From contig JBGFSY010000001.1 of assembly GCA_041277045.1 (NCBI GenBank), positions 496,001-560,000 on the forward strand: a DNA stretch of 64,000 nucleotides, read 5' to 3'. A program made the translations under genes and the position numbers. The notes beneath the pieces are model-generated. The model was given only the letters and a program-made list of their open reading frames with translations. It was not told where the DNA came from and ran no database searches. Of this stretch, positions 42,650 to 51,876 are shown piece after piece (the first letter of the stretch is position 1; the number at the start of each line of letters is the position of its first letter). Source of the DNA: Reddybacter sp041277045. GTDB taxonomy: Bacteria; Pseudomonadota; Gammaproteobacteria; Pseudomonadales; Porticoccaceae.

Positions 42650-43381
42650 CTACTGTGAACGCCTGAAACGCGGAATTAACATCGGCGTTGTCTTGCGATA
42701 CTCCTCGTACTCTGGATGCATGTCGCAAAGGTCTTTCTCTTCAAGACGAACGGCAATCAGTATGTAAGCACTGGTCATGACGGCAAAAAATAAATGGGAG
42801 GCCGACATACTCGGCGTTACCCAAAATACAATAAACCAGCCGACATACAGGGGGTGACGAACCAGGCGATAAAGCAGTGGCTCTTTAAACTCTAACGGCA
42901 CGTACTCCAAGTCACGCAGATAGAACCATGACTGGCGCAAACCAAACAAATCGAAATGATTAATTGCAAACGTCGAAGCCAGCACCAACAGCCAGCCCAG
43001 TGCAAAAACGATGTAAAGCCCGGTACTGAGCAGCGTATTTTGTATATCCCAGACGCTGCCACCCAGAGGCTGCCAAAAGACAAAGACCAAAATCAGCGCG
43101 ATACTGGAAAACAACACATAAGTGCTGCGCTCGAGCAGAGGTGGCACCCACTCGACCCATATTCGCTTAAATGCCGGACGCGCCATAATACTATGCTGCA
43201 AGGCAAACACGGCCAACAGAGCCCCATTAGTCAGCAAGGCCACAAGTAAGCTTACTGTCACTTCGCCATCGAGTGATTTCGGCACCAAGAAATTACCAAT
43301 AAAACCGATCGCATAGAGAAAAGAAGCTAAAAAAACCACGTAACTCAGCACACCATAAACAAAACCTATTATTCGATGCAT
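42650..43381 (-). CDS. mddA: methanethiol S-methyltransferase MddA (ICMT/NnrU-like membrane family)
   Basis: 243 residues from the ATG at 43381 (GGAG six bases upstream), about five membrane helices. Segments ALQHSIMARPAFKRIW, ERSTYVLFSSIALILVF and INHFDLFGLRQ match MddA as I know it, and the C-terminal RHPLYVGW ... LEEKDLCDMHPEYEEY is the isoprenylcysteine-methyltransferase-type SAM site. MddA methylates methanethiol to dimethyl sulfide independently of DMSP. The broader family includes NnrU-like proteins, so the exact substrate is inferred from similarity. Confidence 0.82.
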   Translation of the reverse strand: MHRIIGFVYGVLSYVVFLASFLYAIGFIGNFLVPKSLDGEVTVSLLVALLTNGALLAVFALQHSIMARPAFKRIWVEWVPPLLERSTYVLFSSIALILVFVFWQPLGGSVWDIQNTLLSTGLYIVFALGWLLVLASTFAINHFDLFGLRQSWFYLRDLEYVPLEFKEPLLYRLVRHPLYVGWFIVFWVTPSMSASHLFFAVMTSAYILIAVRLEEKDLCDMHPEYEEYRKTTPMLIPRFRRSQ

Positions 43382-43599
43382 TATTATCTCCACTCGATTT
43401 AATAGTTTATTTCGCCCGATACAGACTGCTTTGCAACAGTACTTACTTCAACCGTTTTTTTGGCATTACAAGCCATACTGAAAAGTCTAATTCGCTATTA
43501 AAATCACTGTAGCGCCAATGTCCTCGCTTATCAGGCACAGCACCCGCAAACGAATTTCGCTACAATGCCGGCCTACTAAAATTGCACGGTGGTGACACG

Positions 43600-45264
43600 A
43601 TGGCCCAGTACGTTTACTCCATGAACCGCGTGGGCAAAATTGTCCCGCCGAAGCGACAAATCCTCAAAGACATCTCGCTGTCTTTCTTCCCTGGGGCCAA
43701 AATTGGTGTGCTCGGCCTCAATGGCTCGGGTAAATCGACACTACTGAAAATCATGGCCGGTATCGACACCGATATTCTCGGCGAAGCGCGCCCCATGGCC
43801 GATATTAAAATTGGCTACCTGGCCCAAGAGCCGGCCCTCGACCCGGAAAAGGATGTGCGCGGCAATGTCGAAGACGGCGTGCGCGAGGCCGTCGATGCTC
43901 TGAAGGAACTCGACGCGGTATTTGCCGCCTATGCCGAGCCCGATGCCGACTTCGACAAACTGGCCAAGCGCCAGGGCCAGCTGGAAGACATCATTCAAAC
44001 CTGGGATGCCCACAACCTCGATCACAAGCTCGATGTCGCCGCCGACGCCCTGCGCCTACCGCCTTGGGATGCCGACATCAGCAAATTATCCGGTGGTGAA
44101 AAGCGCCGCGTTGCCCTCTGCCGCCTTCTGCTATCGCGCCCCGACATGCTACTGCTCGACGAACCCACCAACCACCTTGACGCCGAATCTGTGCACTGGC
44201 TCGAGCAGTTTCTCCACAACTTCGAAGGCACCGTCGTCGCCGTGACCCACGACCGTTACTTCCTCGACAATGTCGCCGGCTGGATACTCGAACTCGACCG
44301 GGGCCACGGCATTCCCTACGAGGGCAACTACACCACCTGGCTCGAAACCAAAGACGCCCGCCTTGAGCAAGAGAAGAAAGGCCAGGCCGCTCACTACAAG
44401 GCCATCAAACAAGAATTGGAATGGGTGCGTAAAAACCCCAAGGCCCGACAGGCGAAAAACAAAGCGCGCCTGCAACGCTTTGAAGAAATGAACAGCCGTG
44501 AATTTCAGACCCGCAATGAAACCAACGAGATTTATATTCCACCCGGCCCCCGCCTCGGCGACAAGGTGATTGAGATCGAACACCTCAGTAAAAGCTTTGG
44601 TGAGTCGCTATTAATTGACGATCTATCGCTGAGTATTCCCAAGGGGGCCATTGTCGGTATCGTCGGCGGTAACGGCGCGGGTAAGTCGACCCTGTTCCGC
44701 ATGATTAACGGTGTCGAGCAGCCCGACAGCGGCAGTATTACCCTGGGTGATTCCGTCAAACTCGCCGTGGTTGAACAGGGCCGGGAGGACCTCGACGACG
44801 ACAAAACGGTTTGGGAGTCCATTTCCGGTGGTCAAGACATCCTCCATATCGGCGACTACGAAGTGAACTCCCGCGCCTATGCCGGGCGCTTTAACTTTAA
44901 GGGTGGCGACCAGAAAAAGCGTGTCGGCGATCTGTCCGGTGGTGAGCGCGGCCGCCTGCATTTGGCAAACACCTTAAAACAAGCGGCCAATGTCTTGCTG
45001 CTCGATGAGCCCTCTAACGATCTCGACGTAGAGACCCTGCGCGCCCTGGAAGAAGCCACCCTCGCCTTTCCCGGCTGTGTGATGGTGATCTCCCACGACC
45101 GCTGGTTCCTCGACCGTATTGCCACCCATATTCTCGCCTTTGAAGGCAACAGCGAGGTGGTCTTCTTTGAGGGCAACTACACGGAATACCATGAGGATTT
45201 GGTTGCCCGTAAGGGGCAGGATGCTCAGCCCAAACGCATTAAGCATAAGGCCCTTAAACATTAA
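43600..45264 (+). CDS. ettA: energy-dependent translational throttle protein EttA (ABC-F)
   Basis: 554 residues from the ATG at 43600, matching the family start (MAQYVYSMNRVGK). Two ATP-binding cassettes with Walker A GLNGSGKST and GGNGAGKST, signature motifs LSGGEKRR and LSGGERGR, and the linker/arm of ABC-F proteins with KARQAKNKARLQRFEEM. It binds the ribosomal E site and gates the first peptide bond according to ATP/ADP. A TACAAT -10-like hexamer at 43561-43566 may be its promoter. Confidence 0.97.
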   Translation: MAQYVYSMNRVGKIVPPKRQILKDISLSFFPGAKIGVLGLNGSGKSTLLKIMAGIDTDILGEARPMADIKIGYLAQEPALDPEKDVRGNVEDGVREAVDALKELDAVFAAYAEPDADFDKLAKRQGQLEDIIQTWDAHNLDHKLDVAADALRLPPWDADISKLSGGEKRRVALCRLLLSRPDMLLLDEPTNHLDAESVHWLEQFLHNFEGTVVAVTHDRYFLDNVAGWILELDRGHGIPYEGNYTTWLETKDARLEQEKKGQAAHYKAIKQELEWVRKNPKARQAKNKARLQRFEEMNSREFQTRNETNEIYIPPGPRLGDKVIEIEHLSKSFGESLLIDDLSLSIPKGAIVGIVGGNGAGKSTLFRMINGVEQPDSGSITLGDSVKLAVVEQGREDLDDDKTVWESISGGQDILHIGDYEVNSRAYAGRFNFKGGDQKKRVGDLSGGERGRLHLANTLKQAANVLLLDEPSNDLDVETLRALEEATLAFPGCVMVISHDRWFLDRIATHILAFEGNSEVVFFEGNYTEYHEDLVARKGQDAQPKRIKHKALKH

Positions 45265-45286
45265 AATATAAACTGCCTCCAGTGAA

Positions 45287-45318
45287 CCGGGCCTAGGATG
45301 TGGTATTGTCAGGCCCGG
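45287..45318 (+). terminator. hairpin downstream of ettA
   Basis: CCGGGCCT / AGGCCCGG, 8-bp stem with a 16-base loop, 22 bases after the ettA stop. A second small hairpin (GCCTTG / CAAGGC, 45334-45350) follows. Neither has a proper T-run, so termination is plausible rather than certain. Confidence 0.5.
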
Positions 45319-45394
45319 CTCCCCTGCCCTTTTGCCTTGGTTTTCAAGGCAGCCAGACCCTACGCCAACCAAATGATGAGCCAAAAGAGTTTCG

Positions 45395-46252
45395 TCAGAT
45401 TCTTATAAAACGCATTGCATCATTCAAACGATTCGTCGAATAAATTCGAGCAACAATCATCAAAACCCCAAACAAAAAAACGGGAAATACAGCCGGCTCA
45501 GGTACAACTGTCATTTCATTAACACGAATATTATCAATCGCCAGCTCATCACGGGAACCCGAGCCTGAGACATCATCAAACGACCAGCGAAGAAATAACA
45601 TATCCGACGGCAACCAGTTGAGCGACAACAATGACGTCGATAACTCGGTGTTCAACCAGCTGGCACTGCTGCTACCATCCTTGGTACGGGTATAGGAGAG
45701 CAACGCGTTATAGATGTTTTCATTACCCATGGCCTAGGCGAAATTCACCGACGATGAACGATCTTTATCGTTCAATTCGAAAATATCAAACTGAATTTCC
45801 AGCGAATTAATAGCGCTTGATGACTGATTCACCAATTGCAGCGAAATACTTCCTGGGGTCAAGTCGCTCCCCGCGGGCTGAACACCCAAGGCGGGGTTTG
45901 AGATTAACGCCCCATTACTTACATCAAAAGCATAAATCCCGGCAGTGGTTTCACCCCCTGCCGAACCACCTCTGGCAAAATCACCGGATGTATAATTGCC
46001 ACTAAAAACACCATCGCCATCGGATAACCCTGTTACCCGAAATAAACCCGAGTCAAGTTGGCCGACAGCTGGGTTAGCCGTGAATCCGGAACCATCAAAA
46101 CCAGAAAAATTCTCAGCGTATATGCTGGTTGCCAATACGGGATTCGCCGACCACGCGAGCAAACCAATAGATATGAAGAGAAGAGCTTTTACACTGAGTT
46201 TAAGCTGCTTTTCAGAACAAACAGCAAAGGCACGATTAGATACGAATAGCAT
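45395..46252 (-). pseudogene. PEP-CTERM sorted exported protein interrupted by an in-frame amber codon
   Basis: One reading frame, open apart from a TAG at 45734-45736. The first part (about 172 residues from the ATG at 46252, AGGAG upstream) has a signal sequence (KALLFISIGLLAWSANPVLA) and a beta-rich ectodomain. Two codons after the TAG it resumes in frame and ends with LAIDNIRV, the sorting signal VPEPA, a membrane helix and basic residues, the PEP-CTERM tripartite tail. The full product would be about 284 residues. Exosortase-sorted surface proteins need this tail, so the amber truncation should abolish anchoring. A sequencing error is possible. An ATG at 46282 is an alternative start. 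Confidence 0.8.
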
Positions 46253-46282
46253 AGGGAATATCACTCCTTTGAAAGCCATCAC

Positions 46283-46604
46283 AATGCATCCTGCATATAG
46301 ACCATCCAGCCCTGCACGCTGGATACGATGAAGATTACACTAGCAGTTCGATTTTTCACAACTTATTTAAACAGCCAACGGTTTGTGACTAAACACGCAA
46401 ACAAAAGTGGGGAAGATCCGAATAATTAGTGTTATTTCGACTCAGCTCAACCGAACACGCCTGGTTAAAAAAACAGCTCAGCTGAGCGCTCTAGTTTGTT
46501 AACGATCTTTGATATCAAGGCATCACCGGACCACCTAAGCGCTCACTTAGTGGGATAAGTGACGGGCCCATCTAGTCAGATACGAGGCGGGTTTGACCAC
46601 ATAA
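46283..46604. other. AT-rich non-coding stretch with small palindromes
   Basis: 322 bases, no credible gene. It holds a 12-bp palindrome GCTCAGCTGAGC near 46482 and a 7-bp inverted repeat TCACTTA/TAAGTGA near 46544. Together with the two broken genes around it, it looks like eroding DNA. Confidence 0.5.
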
Positions 46605-47190
46605 GTAAGCCAAGCTTTTACCTTCGTAAACCATCCGCTTTTAACGAAGGTATTCTTTACCGAATTAATCGGCATCGGACAACCCTACGGCGAACACCTG
46701 AGTTCGCCCCTCAGTACCCCCCCCCCTTTGTGGTGGTACTACTCCGTAGAGCAATACAAAAGCTCCGGCAAATCGAGCAGCTGGGTAAAACCTGAAAGCG
46801 ACACCAGCAAACAAGTCTTTAATATCGGCGACAACAGCGGCCTGTATCTGGTGATGCCCGAGGGGACTGACCTCACTGCACGGCACAACAAAAAGTGGCG
46901 TGGACGGTTGCGACATCCGCTTGGCGGGGCTGGCACAAAATCGACGAGCAAATTGGGCCGCTTACTGAGTAGTAATATCGGCTTTGGCAAAACGCTATCA
47001 CGACACCGAGCGCTTGATTAAAGAACACGCCATTACCAAGCCTACTGACACCGGGCTGCCCTTTTTAATTGGCAGCGAAGAACAGGACGCCCTCAGCGGT
47101 CGCTATCGCTTTCGTGCTATTGGCTACAGCCTCGCCTTTCTGCGAGTTGGTTGTGCCACGACCTGGTATATCAGCGCACGACTTTCCTAA
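46605..47190 (+). pseudogene. decayed gene of unknown family
   Basis: A frame open from 46605 to 47021 without a usual start codon before a TTG at 46728 reads like real protein (ELIGIGQPYGEHLSSPLS, LWWYYSVEQYKSSGKSSSWV, GLYLVMPEGTDL). The sense then appears to move to another frame (46984-47190, ERLIKEHAITKPTDTGLPF and SGRYRFRAIGYSLAFLRVG), preceded in that frame by a stop. The simplest reading is one gene broken by a frameshift near 46900-46980, with the 5' end lost. It includes a run of ten C (46717-46726). I do not recognise the family. Confidence 0.4.
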
Positions 47191-47234
47191 AACCGTAAGT
47201 CCCTCGCTTGCACCAGAGCCAGGGGCGCACGCCT

Positions 47235-47504
47235 TTAAATACCCAGGCTAGATAACATAGTGGCAAGGCCGTCTATCATGCTGGCAATTTTGGGGTGATC
47301 TGCCTCGAAATGCGAGACCTGATCGCGCAAGGTTTCACTGTATTTTTTCGTGCCCACCTGCCCCTTATCGGCACTGGTCGCATGGACTACCACTTCGCTC
47401 AACAAACTACCAACCAGATCACTCCTTTCAGCATCAACATTACTCGCCTTTTCCAATTCTGCACGCAGGGCTTGTGCGTGCTCGAGTAGAGTTTCTTTAG
47501 CCAT
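47235..47504 (-). CDS. DUF4404 family protein
   Basis: 89 residues, wholly helical, acidic, no signal. The pattern LLEHAQALRAELEKASNVDAERSDLVGSLLSEV and the C-terminal VSHFEADHPKIASMIDGLATMLSSLGI fit DUF4404, small proteins of unknown role found in pseudomonads and relatives. ATG start at 47504. It is an isolated gene between the decayed region and amtB. Confidence 0.8.
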   Translation of the reverse strand: MAKETLLEHAQALRAELEKASNVDAERSDLVGSLLSEVVVHATSADKGQVGTKKYSETLRDQVSHFEADHPKIASMIDGLATMLSSLGI

Positions 47505-47793
47505 CGCTCCATCCTCTTATAAAATAGCCTTGAGCTTTGAGTATAGCCCCCAGTACGGCTTCTCCGCCTAAACAAAAAGTAAACAGCACCGGGTAGGGCA
47601 CAGCAACAGCAACTACCGCCCTCACATTACGCACCAATAAGAGGTTCCGAGCGCACCAAAATATCGCCAATTTTGACAAAAAAGGTAGATATCTCCTGCT
47701 TTTTCACTAAAATTGCACGCGTATTTTATTTGCCCACCAACATGGTGCGCTTTGCAACAGGCTATCAGACCAACACTCAATAGGTGATGCTCA

Positions 47794-49104
47794 ATGCTTC
47801 AAGCTCTACGAAAACTCCTGCCCAGCGCTAGCTTGCTGACCCTGCTTATGGCCCCGACCACCGGCTTTGCCGATGAGATCAACAGTGCCAATACCGCGTG
47901 GATTATGACCTCAACCGCACTGGTACTGTTTATGACGGTGCCCGGCCTGTCACTGTTTTACGGTGGCCTGGTGCGCAGTAAAAATGTGCTATCGGTGTTG
48001 ATGCAGTGCTTCGCCATCACCTGTGGGGCCTCCGTTGTCTGGCTGGTCTGCGGCTATAGCCTGGCCTTTGGCGATGGTGGCAGCATGAATAACTGGATAG
48101 GTGGTCTCGATAACGTCCTGTTTGCCAATATGGGTGAATCAACCCTGAGCGGCGACATTCCCGAAAGCGTCTTCGCCCTGTTCCAGATGACCTTCGCCAT
48201 TATTACCCCGGCGCTGATTATCGGTGCCTTCGCCGAGCGGGCACGCTTCTCCACCATGATGGTGTTCAGCATGCTCTGGCTACTGCTGGTCTACGTACCC
48301 GTTACCCACTGGGTGTGGGGCGGTGGCTGGCTGGGCCAGATGGGCCTGCTCGATTTCGCCGGAGGTACCGTGGTACATGTCACCGCTGGCGTCGCGGCCC
48401 TAGTCGCGGCCATGGTCATCGGTAACCGCAAGGGCTTTGGCACCCAGGCCCTGCCACCCCACAATATGACCATGACCGTGATGGGCGCGGGCATGCTCTG
48501 GGTCGGCTGGTTTGGCTTTAACGGTGGCTCCGCACTGGCCGCCAACGGCGATGCCGGCATGGCCATGCTGGTCACCCACATCTCAGCGGCAGCGGGCTCG
48601 CTGTCATGGGTGATGATGGAATGGATTCGCCACGGCAAACCCTCGGTACTGGGTATTGTGACCGGCATGGTCGCCGGGCTTGGCACCATCACCCCCGCCT
48701 CGGGCTTTGTTGGCCCCGGCGGTGCGCTACTTATCGGCTTTGGCGCTGGCATCGTCTGCTACTTCGCCACCCAGGCCATCAAGCAGAAGTTTAAAATTGA
48801 TGACTCACTCGACGTCTTCCCCGTGCACGGCGTCGGCGGCATTATCGGCACCTTGCTGGCGGGCTTTTTTGCCTCAGACCAACTCGGCGTCTTTAGCGGC
48901 CAGGGCTATGCCGAGGGCATGACCATGGCCTCGCAGCTGGGCGTGCAGGCAATTGGCGTGGTCGCGGTCTTTGTTTATACCGGCGTCATTACTTATGTCT
49001 TACTCAAGGTGCTCGATGCACTGATGGGCCTGCGAGTCACCGATGACGAAGAAACCGAGGGGCTGGATATCGTCCTTCACGACGAGCGTGGCTACGACCT
49101 GTAA
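47794..49104 (+). CDS. amtB: ammonium transporter
   Basis: 436 residues with a signal peptide (1-26) and about 11 membrane helices. Family signatures FYGGLVRSKNVLSVLMQ, FAEFAR-type FAERARFSTM, DFAGGTVVHVTAGVAAL and the twin His pore (HVTAG, and FPVHGVGG) are intact. The C-terminal GLRVTDDEETEGLDIVLH is the region that contacts PII (GlnK). No glnK is adjacent, unlike many genomes, so its PII partner is encoded elsewhere. AGGTGA Shine-Dalgarno. Regulation by the NtrC at 1.6-3.1 kb is likely, though I could not identify a convincing sigma-54 promoter. Confidence 0.96.
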   Translation: MLQALRKLLPSASLLTLLMAPTTGFADEINSANTAWIMTSTALVLFMTVPGLSLFYGGLVRSKNVLSVLMQCFAITCGASVVWLVCGYSLAFGDGGSMNNWIGGLDNVLFANMGESTLSGDIPESVFALFQMTFAIITPALIIGAFAERARFSTMMVFSMLWLLLVYVPVTHWVWGGGWLGQMGLLDFAGGTVVHVTAGVAALVAAMVIGNRKGFGTQALPPHNMTMTVMGAGMLWVGWFGFNGGSALAANGDAGMAMLVTHISAAAGSLSWVMMEWIRHGKPSVLGIVTGMVAGLGTITPASGFVGPGGALLIGFGAGIVCYFATQAIKQKFKIDDSLDVFPVHGVGGIIGTLLAGFFASDQLGVFSGQGYAEGMTMASQLGVQAIGVVAVFVYTGVITYVLLKVLDALMGLRVTDDEETEGLDIVLHDERGYDL

Positions 49105-49121
49105 ATACGGCAAGCTGCTTT

Positions 49122-50036
49122 TTAGTCGATGTCGGCCGCTGGCAATTGCTGGCGCGCCGAGTCCAGCTGCTGACAGAGAATTTCTGCACCCGCTAAGACT
49201 CTTGGGCTGTGGCGCTGCAACAAACTCGGCGGCACAAAGTAAAGCCGCTCAGATTTCACCGCATTTATCATTGACCAATTCTGCCAGGCTTTGAGCCACT
49301 GTCGGCGCTGAGCAGCTGTGGCACTGGCAACAATCATCTGGGGGTTCGCCGCAATGACCGACTCAACACTCAACTTTGGCACCAGGGCAAGAACATCTGC
49401 GAAGACATTGCGTCCGCCGCAAAGCCGAATCACTTCCGACACCAAATGCTTGCCATTAAGTGTTAACAGCGGGTCATCCCAAACCTGATAAAACACCGAC
49501 AATGACTGCCTTTCACTGTAGCGTCGACGCAGATCAGACAGTTTTTGCCGATACTTGCGCACCGCTTGCTCAGCCTGTTCTGGCGTACCGGCCAATTGAC
49601 CCAAGCGCCCCAGACTGGAAGCAATATCATCGAGAGTAGCTGGGGCATCGACATAGACCTTTAGCCCCAGAGACTTCAGGCGCTGAATCATTTGCTCACC
49701 GTTGCCACTTTGCCAGACCAGCACCAGGTCGGGTGACAAACCGACAATCGCTTCGTAACTGATTGAATTATTAGAGCCAATGCGAGGAATATTTAAGGCC
49801 TCGGCCGGATAGTCACTGTACTCCACCGTAGCAATAATTTGCGACCCGGCTCCGGCGGCAAAAAGCAACTCCGTGAGGTGGGGGGCCAGACTAATAATAC
49901 GCTGGGCAGGCCGATCCAAATGCAGGATCTCATCAGTGCCATCAACCACCTCAATATCGGCACGCACAGCTGCCGACAGGGCTATGAGCAAGTAAAGCAT
50001 CATTAAGATTTGTCGCGCTTTTAGGCTGATTTTCAT
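49122..50036 (-). CDS. btuF: cobalamin ABC transporter, periplasmic substrate-binding protein
   Basis: 304 residues with a signal peptide (about 1-27) and the BtuF/FhuD-like two-lobe fold: RPAQRIISLAPHLTELLFAAGAG, PRIGSNNSISYEAIVGLSPDLVLVWQSGN. It hands vitamin B12 to BtuCD. Last gene of the riboswitch-controlled operon, one base after btuD. Haem-binding homologues exist, but operon context decides for B12. Confidence 0.92.
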   Translation of the reverse strand: MKISLKARQILMMLYLLIALSAAVRADIEVVDGTDEILHLDRPAQRIISLAPHLTELLFAAGAGSQIIATVEYSDYPAEALNIPRIGSNNSISYEAIVGLSPDLVLVWQSGNGEQMIQRLKSLGLKVYVDAPATLDDIASSLGRLGQLAGTPEQAEQAVRKYRQKLSDLRRRYSERQSLSVFYQVWDDPLLTLNGKHLVSEVIRLCGGRNVFADVLALVPKLSVESVIAANPQMIVASATAAQRRQWLKAWQNWSMINAVKSERLYFVPPSLLQRHSPRVLAGAEILCQQLDSARQQLPAADID

Positions 50037-50037
50037 G

Positions 50038-50814
50038 CTAACACTGTATTACCAGTGGCCTGCCACTTTGCGGATGCGTAATAAGTTGTACATCGACATT
50101 AAAAACAGCTTTCACCTCCGCTTCTGTCAACACATCAATGGGCGCGCCACTCGCCACAATGGCACCATCGCGCATTAGCAGCAGGCGATCAGCACAGCGT
50201 GCCGCAAGATTCAAATCGTGAACCACTAGACAAACACTGCCCCCCTCCGCAGCAAAGCGCTTGACCACTTCCAGCAATAGCGCCTGGTGGGCGAGATCGA
50301 GAGAGGCCGTTGGCTCATCCAGTATTAAGTGGCGGTCACCATGGGGCGAAGGCTCCCATATCTGCGCCAACACCCTCGCCAAATGTACCCGCTGTTTTTC
50401 ACCTCCCGACAATTCGGTGTAACTGCGCCCCTGAAGATGGGCACTATCGACGGCGGCCAGGGCTGCACCAACAATCTCTTTGTCTCGCTTGTCGCCGCTA
50501 TTGTGAGGCGTGCGGCCCAGGGCCACCACAGCCTCTACGGCAAAGGCAAAATCCAGAGTAGAGTGCTGGGGCAACACGGCCAGTATTTGTGCGCGAACCC
50601 GCGCATCCCACGCGTTGAGAGGACGCCCGTTCAGCTTCACCTGCCCCAGAGTCGGACTGACATCAGCACTTAGGACACGCAGCAGGCTGGTCTTACCCGC
50701 TCCATTCGGCCCACAAATAGCCGTAATTTCCCCGCCCTTCAGTTCCAGGTCGGTGGCCTGTAATAAGGTCTTTTCGCCAACACTTAAGGTCGCGGCAACG
50801 GTGTTCAATGTCAT
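50038..50814 (-). CDS. btuD: cobalamin ABC transporter, ATP-binding protein
   Basis: 258 residues. Walker A GPNGAGKTSLL, signature LSGGEKQRVHLARVLAQ, Walker B HLILDEPTASLD and switch His (VVHDLNLAAR) are all present. FepC/HmuV-type importer ATPase. A WEPSPHGDRH insertion before Walker B is typical of HmuV-like members. The pairing with BtuC and BtuF behind a B12 riboswitch supports cobalamin as substrate. Confidence 0.92.
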   Translation of the reverse strand: MTLNTVAATLSVGEKTLLQATDLELKGGEITAICGPNGAGKTSLLRVLSADVSPTLGQVKLNGRPLNAWDARVRAQILAVLPQHSTLDFAFAVEAVVALGRTPHNSGDKRDKEIVGAALAAVDSAHLQGRSYTELSGGEKQRVHLARVLAQIWEPSPHGDRHLILDEPTASLDLAHQALLLEVVKRFAAEGGSVCLVVHDLNLAARCADRLLLMRDGAIVASGAPIDVLTEAEVKAVFNVDVQLITHPQSGRPLVIQC

Positions 50815-50816
50815 GG

Positions 50817-51875
50817 CTAATCGACTCTGCTGCGCTGCCGCGCCAGCAATGAAAAGAAAAACGGCACACCGAGCAAGGCGGTAACAATACCCACCGGCAG
50901 TTCAGCGGGTGCAACCACCAGCCGCGACAGGGCATCGGCAAACACGAGAAGACTAGAGCCCAGCAGGGCAGAAGCCGGTAATAAAAAGCGGTGGTCAGGA
51001 CCTATCGCCAAACGAACGATATGTGGGACTACCAGGCCAACAAAGGCAATGGCTCCGGCTACCGCTACCGAAACGCCGACACCAAGCGCGGTCAGCACCA
51101 CCACCCGTCGCTTCAGCTGCTCGACATCAATACCGAGAAAGCGTGCCTCTGATTCACCCAGCAACAAGGCATTCAGCGAGCGACCCTGGCTCAACAAACC
51201 GGCAAGCAGTACTGCCAGTGCTGTCACCGCCATTAGCACCCGCGACCAGTTAGCTCCGTCTAATCGCCCCATTTGCCAGAGACTAATACGTCTTAACATT
51301 TCATTGTCGGCATGAAAACTGAGCAAACTATTGCCTGCTCCCGCCAGTGCGCTGATTGCAATGCCAGCAAGTAGCATTGTTGCGACCGAGGTAGTTCCCG
51401 CCCCGGTCGCCAGCCGATAAACCAGCATTACCGCAACAGACCCACCCACAAAGGCACCGCCGGCCAGCAACGACAAACCCAGCAATTCGCCCATCGGCCC
51501 GTTCTGAAACCAAACGCTGGCAAAGACAATCACCAAACTGGCCCCAAGAGAGGCACCCGCCGATACTCCGATAAGCGAGGGGTCTGCCAGGGGGTTGCGA
51601 AACAAGCCCTGCATCGCACCACCACAAATGGCCAAACAGGCACCAACCAGCGCCGCGAGCAACATCCTCGGCAAACGGATTGCCGAGACAATTAGCCACT
51701 GGCGTTGCAAATCCTCATTTCCTGCCTCCACAGAAAACCCTAGAAAGGAAGCCAGGCCTTTAATCAGTGAGCTCAAGGGGATAGACACGGGGCCAAACAT
51801 TACGCCACTCAGCATTGCCACGAGCAGCACCAAAAAAGCCAACCATAAAAATGTCTTTGGCGAACAAAGCCTCAT
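50817..51875 (-). CDS. btuC: cobalamin ABC transporter, permease
   Basis: 352 residues from the ATG at 51875, one base after the cobQ stop; a TTG at 51884 is the longer alternative. About ten membrane helices of the FecCD/BtuC family, with ALVGACLAICGGAMQGLFRNPLADPSLIGVSAGA near the N-terminus and GAIAFVGLVVPHIVRLAIGPDHR near the C-terminus, which contacts the ATPase. Confidence 0.93.
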   Translation of the reverse strand: MRLCSPKTFLWLAFLVLLVAMLSGVMFGPVSIPLSSLIKGLASFLGFSVEAGNEDLQRQWLIVSAIRLPRMLLAALVGACLAICGGAMQGLFRNPLADPSLIGVSAGASLGASLVIVFASVWFQNGPMGELLGLSLLAGGAFVGGSVAVMLVYRLATGAGTTSVATMLLAGIAISALAGAGNSLLSFHADNEMLRRISLWQMGRLDGANWSRVLMAVTALAVLLAGLLSQGRSLNALLLGESEARFLGIDVEQLKRRVVVLTALGVGVSVAVAGAIAFVGLVVPHIVRLAIGPDHRFLLPASALLGSSLLVFADALSRLVVAPAELPVGIVTALLGVPFFFSLLARQRSRVD

Positions 51876-51876
51876 C

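Noticed and set aside
43577..47718. Shared 14-mer ACTAAAATTGCACG upstream of ettA and amtB
   Set aside because: In 64 kb a few 14-base matches are expected by chance and the surrounding bases do not agree.
47690..47793. Possible NtrC/sigma-54 elements upstream of amtB (TTGCACG; TGGTGC with TTTGC)
   Set aside because: The GG to GC spacing is 8 rather than 10 and no complete NtrC dyad was found.
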